Positions 52,863-64,000 of a DNA stretch of 64,000 bases are shown here, one piece after another. Source of the DNA: Doris montereyensis. Its lineage: Eukaryota > Mollusca > Gastropoda > Nudibranchia > Dorididae. Each line of letters opens with the position of its first letter. Positions within the stretch are counted from its first letter, which is position 1. The translations under genes and the position numbers were made by a program. Below the pieces are notes generated by a model. The model did no database searches. It was not told the DNA's origin and saw only the letters and a list, made by a program, of their open reading frames with translations. The stretch is taken from assembly GCA_037039925.1 (NCBI GenBank), contig JAXRKP010000086.1:1-64000 (forward strand), in the 5' to 3' direction.

Positions 52863-54764
52863 GGAACACATGATACCCATCGACTCCCTGTATCATAAAC
52901 ATATACTGCCCATCTGACCGTACAAACACTCTCATTCAAAGTCACTCATTTTATATAAAATGAAAGAAATACTTTACATATATCATGAATAAAAAGAGCA
53001 CATGTTTTTCTTCTTTATAAAACTTTTATTTCAAATATCGAAAGCTGATTAGAAAGCACAAACACCGCTTAGTTGTATAAACTTTACATCAATGAACAGC
53101 GAGAGAGAAAATACCAGGAAAAAGAACTATAACTATAAGAGCAAAATGATATTCAGATCAAATTTATGAAAATTGGAAAGTCATAAGAGTGAGATAAACT
53201 AAAGGCATTGGATTTATTTTAACCACAATTTGCTAATAATATACATATATATTTGTAATTAATTAAACTATCTTAAATAAGGTTAAATTATTTTTATTTT
53301 AAAAAATATCAAAACTTTTCAAAGATTTAGCAAACAATAGGTCCATGTTATCAATAATACTGTTAAAATTACCCTTCAAGTATATTCATGCAAAAAATAG
53401 ATATTCAGTGAAAAGGAGATTATAATTTGAAAACAAATTGAGCAATTGGATTTCACAACAAACACATTAAAAATACAAATGCATGTATTTCTATTGAGTT
53501 TTTTTTTATTTGGAGCCCTTCTTATGATTTCTTTTATGAATCAACTGATGCAAGTTGCATGCATTAAAATTAACGGTGAAGGCATTTTCAGACTATCTCA
53601 ATGGATAAGTATGGAATGACTTTCATGACGTGCATTTTCAGCTCAAGAATTCAATCAAGAATTGCTATAAAATCATGTCAGTTAGGGGAACACATAGAAA
53701 GAAATTTGTGACTAGATAAAACTGAACAAATATCTAATAGGAATTTAAAAAATGTAAGAAAAAGTCTTCTTCTTTCAGCTGTGATTAAATGTTAATAAAT
53801 AGGTTTGCATTCTGCATTTAGACAACAAAAGGGATAGAGAATTAAAATCTATCAGTATCAATAGTATTAGGGAGCAAATAAAGCTCATCATTTGGCAAGA
53901 ACATTAAGTACGGAATTACATAAATCTATATTGTAGCCTCGGATGACCATTCCTGTATTCAAATGTCACTAACAGTTTAGTAATAGGTGAAACAATAAAG
54001 AAAAAGAAACTCACAGTAGATAGATTGTCTTATAAGCAAAACTCTTACAAAAGTGTGAAGAAAGGTTGTCATATAGAATATTTACTGTGCCTTTACAGCT
54101 TATACTTTAAAACAATAAATATGTGTGGAATGACGGTTTAAAGTGGATTCTGCCAAAAAAGATACAGGAATGCTCATCTCAGGTAAAATTTTATGGATCA
54201 AAACACGAGTAAAACAACTATACAGCCAAGAAAGCTTAATACTTGAAAATATATCTAATACTCTTTGTGAGAAAATATTTTTTTTTAATGTATAAATTCT
54301 ACAAAAGAACGTTTAATTCTTCAGAAGCAACAGCTAAAAATTACAACATTCAAATAACAAATTCAATATTAAAATAATGAACACTTTAAAACATTGCATT
54401 CTAATCAATGATCGGAAGCTGTGAAAGATTAGATGATTATGACAGTCACTTTGACACAAGAGTTCAAAATGAGAAGAAATTTTTATTTGTATTTTGAAAT
54501 AATGGGATTAAAACTAAAACCAGCAGGATATAAAATTCAGGTGATATGTCTTTCCAACGAGTTATACAGGACATATCTTAAAATAAAGGCCTTTAGGGAT
54601 TGGTGGAGGGAACTTGATTTGAAATAGTTTAAAGGGACACAATAATCAGCAGTGTGTTGGTAAGTTCTCGATGGATCAACAAAATCATTTTAACAGCAGT
54701 GATTTCAGTCATATTTGTAAGTTTTTATAGAAAAAGAAGAAAATAAACATCGTAAATGTAGTAT
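52863..54764. other. Intergenic, no gene recognised
   Basis: AT-rich sequence without conserved frames, recognisable repeats or TIRs. Confidence 0.55.
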
Positions 54765-55352
54765 AAACTTACGTATATATTTTGATAGTAATCTTACTAT
54801 GCAAGCTCATATCACCAAAATTCTAAAAAGTTGTCATTACCACCTGAGGACAACTTCCAAAATTAGAATTTTAGAGAGTGAAACAACAAAATTGCTACCA
54901 GTAATTTCTTGGCTCATTTTAAGTAGAATTAATTACCCACAACGCTTTTCTAGCAGGTTGTCTTAAATAGGCAATTGACAGACTTTGGAAAACACAAAAT
55001 AAAGCAGCTCAGTTTGTCACACTAACAAGAGCCTCTGATCACATAATGCCAGTTTGGCATGAACTTCACTGGCTCCCTGTGAAGTACAGAATTAACTTTA
55101 AAAAATTATGTTATGCTTTCAAATGCCTACATGCTTTGTAACGGATATTTACAATCCAAGCAGAGTTCTAAGATCATGTAATGCCATTTTGTTCAAGTCA
55201 ATACTTTTTCAAATTTTAATAGTAAAACATTTCAAAAGTATTGCTCTAGGACTACGGAACAAACTTAGTCTTGATAGTAAAGCATCTACCTCATTTAATG
55301 ATTTCAAAAGATGTCTTAAGACTGAGTTTTTCCACAGTGTATTGAATAGTTG
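54765..55352 (+). mobile_element. Non-LTR retrotransposon (L2/CR1-like) ORF2 C-terminus
   Basis: Plus-strand frames with breaks read DSNLTMQAHITKILKSCHYH, LRTTSKIRILESETTKLLPV, then RASDHIMPVWHELHWLPVKY, RINFKKLCYAFKCLHAL, and finish with NDFKRCLKTEFFHSVLNS and a stop. The order (FDSNL, LHWLPVKxRIxFK, FKxxLKTxxF, stop) is that of L2/CR1-type C-termini. It is 5'-truncated and frameshifted. Confidence 0.88.
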
Positions 55353-55673
55353 AGTTTCTAAATCTCAATTTAAATCGGTATGTAGATTTATATCTTTGTT
55401 TATCACAATGTTTGCTACATTTCATTTTAATTTCATTTTTAACACGTATTTTACTATTATTTATGAGACTTATTATGAATGAAAGTTTTCATTGATAGTT
55501 AGATTTAATGTATGTTATGAGATTTCCGTGATTGTAAAGCACCATTGAGCACTTCCTAAGTGGATCTTTAGGCTCTATATAAATACAGTTATAACATCCC
55601 TTCAGCTTGTATCATATATTTGTAAAACCAAAAACACCAAATGAAATGAACAAGGATTTTTCAATGATTGTTT

Positions 55674-55803
55674 TAATGAACTTTACCCTGTCCACCATAT
55701 GCAGTGATCTCAGGGTGAATGAAGAGGAAGCAGCAAGATGAAAGATAAGTAAAAGAGTGAAAGGAAAGAAGTAGGACCTACCAGGAGACCCGCCAACCGC
55801 CTA
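55674..55803 (-). repeat. Dispersed repeat family D, minus orientation
   Basis: Plus-strand TTTACCCTGTCCACCATATG, TCTCAGGGTGAATGAAGAGG, CAGCAAGATGAAAGATAAGT, AAGTAGGACCTACCAGGAGA and CCGCCAACCGCC. Confidence 0.8.
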
Positions 55804-58800
55804 CTTTTTCAATGAACCCATATCCATGTGTGGCACCATAGGAAAACCCATTAGAGTCCATAAACCTCTGATGTCAAGTTATTAAGGAGTTTAACCAAAT
55901 ATCTTGTTGAAGTCTCTACAAGTACAGAATTGTCCAGGAAATGGCTTATGTACCATGTATAGCTGGTATCAATTCTTTCATAGGTGAGCCAAGAAAAATG
56001 TGTCGTTATTTAGCTTGAATGAAATTACAACTCTAAACCATGACCTCAAGGTATCAGGTCCAAATATCTACCACTATTCCACTAATATATCACATGTATA
56101 CACATAACTTATAAATACATATGTGTCAATTAAATAAATTTTGATTTTAAATATAATTACACCATGAGAGATGTGACCTTTATAGACTCAAATATAATTA
56201 CACCATGAGAGATGTGACCTTTATAGACTCTATAAGATATTAAAGCAAAACATAAACACGTAATGCAATTCATAAATCTATAACCTAAGAAATATCAGAC
56301 AGAGAAAGAGTGCAGTTTCTGAACATGCGAAATAGATCTGCAAAAATATGGCATAGGACTCTTTTAACATTTTGAATTTTGAAAAAAAAAAACACATACA
56401 TATAATTAAACATAACTTTTATAGAGAAAAACTATCTGTGCCTTGAATCTCATTCTTATTTTAACTTTTTCTGTTCAAGTTAACAAAAAAAGTTTTCTTC
56501 GTCACCCCTTCAACATATGTACTAACATTATTATCAGAAAGGCTTAAAAAGTATATTTTATCTTAAAACTAAAATGTAAAGGTATGAAATCATGAAAGCG
56601 CATAGTTAACAAAGAAGAGGCACAGCTATCTTAAACGGTTGGTAAAAAGAATAGATGGTGAGAGAAATCTCAACTCCATAAAGACGATTTTCTCACTTTC
56701 ATCTTTTCTTAAAACATAAACTTTTTGAAGGAAAGGAAGACTGAAAGTATGAAGAAAATGAAAGTTCTGCTCTTGCATCAATCAATTAGTACAGTGGTCT
56801 TTATTATCACACATGCGGATTAGGACTTAAAATTAGACACCATAGGAGGCCAGCAATTTTCTTTCTATGCCTACACAGAAAGAAAATAACTATTCTTTTC
56901 CTTACGTACATAAATAAATTCTATGGAAGCAAATGAAGATTAATTTTCTCCCAAATGACAAAGTGGATCTTGACATGGAAATGGTATAAAATAAAATCAC
57001 AACCTTCTTTTATAATCTGTACTTATATAAACTTTGTTTTGGATCTTCTAATAATGTACTGATGTAATACCCTTTATTGGATTGTCACAGAAACGAAGAT
57101 TACTGGTGTGATTAAAAGCATGTGACCATTGACATGTAGATCAACTTATGTGATGGACCATTTAGATCAGTGAATCCCTTAAAGATTGTCTTCACCATCT
57201 TATATCATTCCAGATTTTCATTTTAATGTCTTTTCCTTTCCTTCACAATGAACATAAACCATCCTTACTTACTTTTCCAGTTATTGAATATTGAACCTGT
57301 TCTACTCTTTTTGCTAGAAGCACTTGAAAGATGAGTTTTTTATGCAGAATTAAAGCAAAGAAATGTCAGTCTACAGATTTAATTTTCTTGCTCATGCTCT
57401 AAACTTGTGCAAATAAAAATATGTATAAAACTCCTACAATTTAGGTTCCCAATTGCATATCATGTAAAGTTCAAGCTAACACTACTTACAGAGACTAATA
57501 ACAAAATCGTAAAAGAAGTAATACCTACCAGTAGTTCCCACCAACCGCCCACATTTCCATGAAAACAACAAATCTTTTGAGTCAATATCATCAATATAAA
57601 TAAGCAAAGAAATCATATCAGCTTGTACAATCAATTTGATCAAAAAAAGGTTGTTTTTAAAAAACAAATTCCATTTTCCAAAACTTACATTTTTTAACGG
57701 ATAGATAAAATCGTAATTGAAGTTAAACTACTATTATTGAAGTGATGCATACATTTTGATTTCATTCTGTGCTATAAGATAGAGACCTCGGTCTAACTTT
57801 CATCTGAATTATGCACGAGTAAAGTTTGATTTCAGTCTGTGATGTATTTTGAAGAACTAGCTTCAACTCTTATTTAAGTCATGGGTACACTTTGATTTAG
57901 TTATGTGCTATATCACAGGAGCTTAATATTAATTACCAAGTCAGACATTTGTACATTTTGATTCCGTTCTGTGATGTATGATAGAGATACAAAAAGCATG
58001 GCTATTTTGATGTATGATTCATTGCTTTATAATTATAAAAAAAATGAATGTACTGTTGTAAACCATTCAGGGATAGATGATTGGGGGTTTTACTGTAATT
58101 ATATCTTTGATTGCATAGCGAGACATAGCTGAGGTCTATGTGCCTCTTCTGTTAAAAACAGACATTATATGAGTCCATATTATACATACAATGGGGCCTT
58201 AGGTTTGTTACAAAAACAATAACATCTCTCTTATCAAAGTCTCAATTAATTTTTGGGGAATAGATATATTAATCTGGATTGATCAGGTGGAACAATATTG
58301 ATTTCATTTGGTCCATTTTGAAAGATGTTGTCAACAGGAACAGCCGCTACAAAAAAATATGTTTAATCCGAAGTATTCTCTAATCAAAGCATATCAATAA
58401 AACCACATCATTATTATTGCTGGTGTTAACTGGGTGCCCACTGCCACGACAGCAACAGTAACATTGGGTTATTTTTCATGCAAGACATGTATTACACATT
58501 GAAGCAGTGGTGTGGAGGAAATCACAGAAAAGATGTAAACTTGAGCAGGTGAGCCACTGTTTAAAAAATGAATGCACATAAAGCAAAAGGTTTACAGTCT
58601 ACAGCAGTATAAAAACAAAGTAATACATCTCTTTGAATATACTGCATTTAAATAATGCAGATAGAGATAGATAGATAGATAGATAGATAGATGATGGATA
58701 GATAGATAGAGAAAGAAGACAGAAAGATAGAGAAATATATAAATAGGTGGATGGATGGATGGATGGATAGATAAATAGAAAGACAGAGCTGAAAAAGACA

Positions 58801-60225
58801 CCACAGATTTATTTCAAAATTCATGTTAAATATTTTATCACATTAAAATAGGGAGAAAGAAATCATCAATTAAAGATTTACTGGCTTTCTGGAATGAAAA
58901 CAACAAAGCCCTTACTTCCACTGGGAACTATAAGAGCTGATAGTAAAAAATGTAAAGTTTATTCTCAGGTTAGTTAACATGATGGTGAAGATAATAAATA
59001 TAAATAGATATAAACAGCTAGATTGTTGTATCAAAACCGAGGTATAGCTAAATGCTATGATATTACCATTATTACAAGGCAAAAAGTGAAAATGTCACTC
59101 CCTGTACCTTCATGTTCAGGGCAGAATAATATATCTTGAATTACTCACAGATTTAATGAGAGCTCAATACTCAAAATGAGCCAAAGTTCACTATTCAGCT
59201 TAAATGTATTTAAAAGCTATAATGGGAAAATACCATGTAATATATGTTTCTATTTGTAATATAAGTTTTCAGACTTCACATATTCCTGTTAAAAGATAAG
59301 TCAAACGTTAAGTTTGTTGGGTTTTTTTTTTGTTTTTTATAAAGCATGATTTTTTCCCCACATCCTTCAAACAGGACAAATGTGAATAACACTGAAATAG
59401 TTTAAGAGTAATTTATAATTCTCAATCACATGGTAGATGTCTCAAAATAAAGCTCAGACCTTTGTCTAGCTTTGTAATAAACATTTCATTTGCAGAGTAA
59501 TTTTACCTTTATATTTCAAAACTAAGATGAACGGATAATAAACTAAACATTAAGTTATGGAAAGTTCAACTATATCTTAAAGAGCTCAAAACAAAGATAT
59601 CGTCTCGAGCTCTAGAAAATAGGTGGTACCAGTAGTGGTAGACCATATCCTGTATCTCATTATATAATATCAACTACTTGAAAGAGTCCAACTCTATTGT
59701 GAGAAAGAGAAACTAAAACAAAACAACAATGAGACAGTCAGCAAAGTTAACAAGTCAATGTTCAGAGTGATTTTGGTGGTATTAATCATGACAAAAGTCA
59801 AATTTAAGAAGCATAAATAGTTTATACTGAATGAAAGATTATCATCAGCCCATAAAAACAACAACAGCAAGTGAAAGATTTTGCATTCTCATCAGTCAGT
59901 CAGGAGTAATTACACATTTCATTACAACACACTACCAAAAAAAACACAAAAAAAAACAAAAAGAAATAAAAAAGGAATTCTCTTCAAAACAGTAAAATAT
60001 CAAATCAACAAATAGCCTACAACAGCTAAAGCTTCAACAAAGTCGCAGGCGTCCGTTTACGTTTACAAATAAATTAAGGAATCGATTCATAGAATACTGC
60101 TACATACAAACTGCTCATCTCGTTCCTTGATGCATTGAGTTCATCAATGTAAAATATTTCATTTGTGTAGCCTTTACCGATTTCATAATCTATTTTAAAA
60201 CTCAGGTAACTCAGAGCAGAGCTAT
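55804..60225. other. Intergenic between WDR6 and FTCD; no gene recognised
   Basis: AT-rich. It includes a 41-bp direct duplication at about 56,146-56,231 (CACCATGAGAGATGTGACCT repeated), a partial family-D repeat at about 57,497-57,553 and a GATA microsatellite at about 58,657-58,775. The part next to FTCD may be its 3' UTR. Confidence 0.55.
58657..58775. repeat. (GATA)n and (GGAT)n microsatellite
   Basis: GATA tetranucleotides at about 58,657-58,712 and (GGAT)n at about 58,747-58,775. Confidence 0.93.

Positions 60226-64000
<3,775 letters not shown>

Overview
The window is animal nuclear DNA: AT-rich, with long introns, canonical GT/AG splice sites and many tRNA-derived SINEs, LINE fragments, DNA-transposon remnants and mini/microsatellites. 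The style (short TAGATCTAGATC runs, several tRNA-headed SINE families, piggyBac- and pogo-type remnants) suggests a mollusc, probably a gastropod. That placement is inference and the species cannot be named. There are three recognisable protein-coding genes. All were found by reading exons and comparing them from memory with the human proteins, so exon edges are manual predictions.

Layout. 1-7,847: intergenic, with a 950-bp AGT microsatellite, a 35-bp satellite, two LINE reverse-transcriptase fragments and a small TIR element. 7,848-18,880 (minus): EXD2, a DEDDy 3'-5' exonuclease with an HNH-like C-terminal part; its introns hold two piggyBac-like remnants flanked by TTAA and two SINEs. 18,881-19,741: the gap between the divergently arranged EXD2 and WDR6. 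19,742-48,259 (plus): WDR6, the WD-repeat partner of the tRNA 2'-O-methyltransferase FTSJ1/Trm7, in about 24 coding exons with introns full of repeats. 48,265-60,225: intergenic, dominated by a 72-bp array and 2.6 kb of related 32-bp minisatellites, plus one LINE fragment. 60,226-64,000 (minus, continuing beyond the window): the 3' exons of FTCD, encoding the cyclodeaminase domain of folate/histidine catabolism.

The genes do not form a pathway; they are ordinary neighbours in an animal genome. The most striking coding observation is that all three genes carry apparent 1- or 2-base frameshifts inside otherwise well-conserved exons, about 14 in all and several in homopolymers. The simplest reading is residual indel error in a long-read assembly, not three neighbouring pseudogenes. 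The most interesting non-coding observations are a minisatellite made from the 3' tail of a SINE, a graded pair of 32-bp minisatellites that seem to share an ancestor, piggyBac-like remnants keeping TTAA and an acidic transposase N-terminus, and a pogo-like element with iterated subterminal motifs. I found no evidence of a new defence, toxin or metabolic system.
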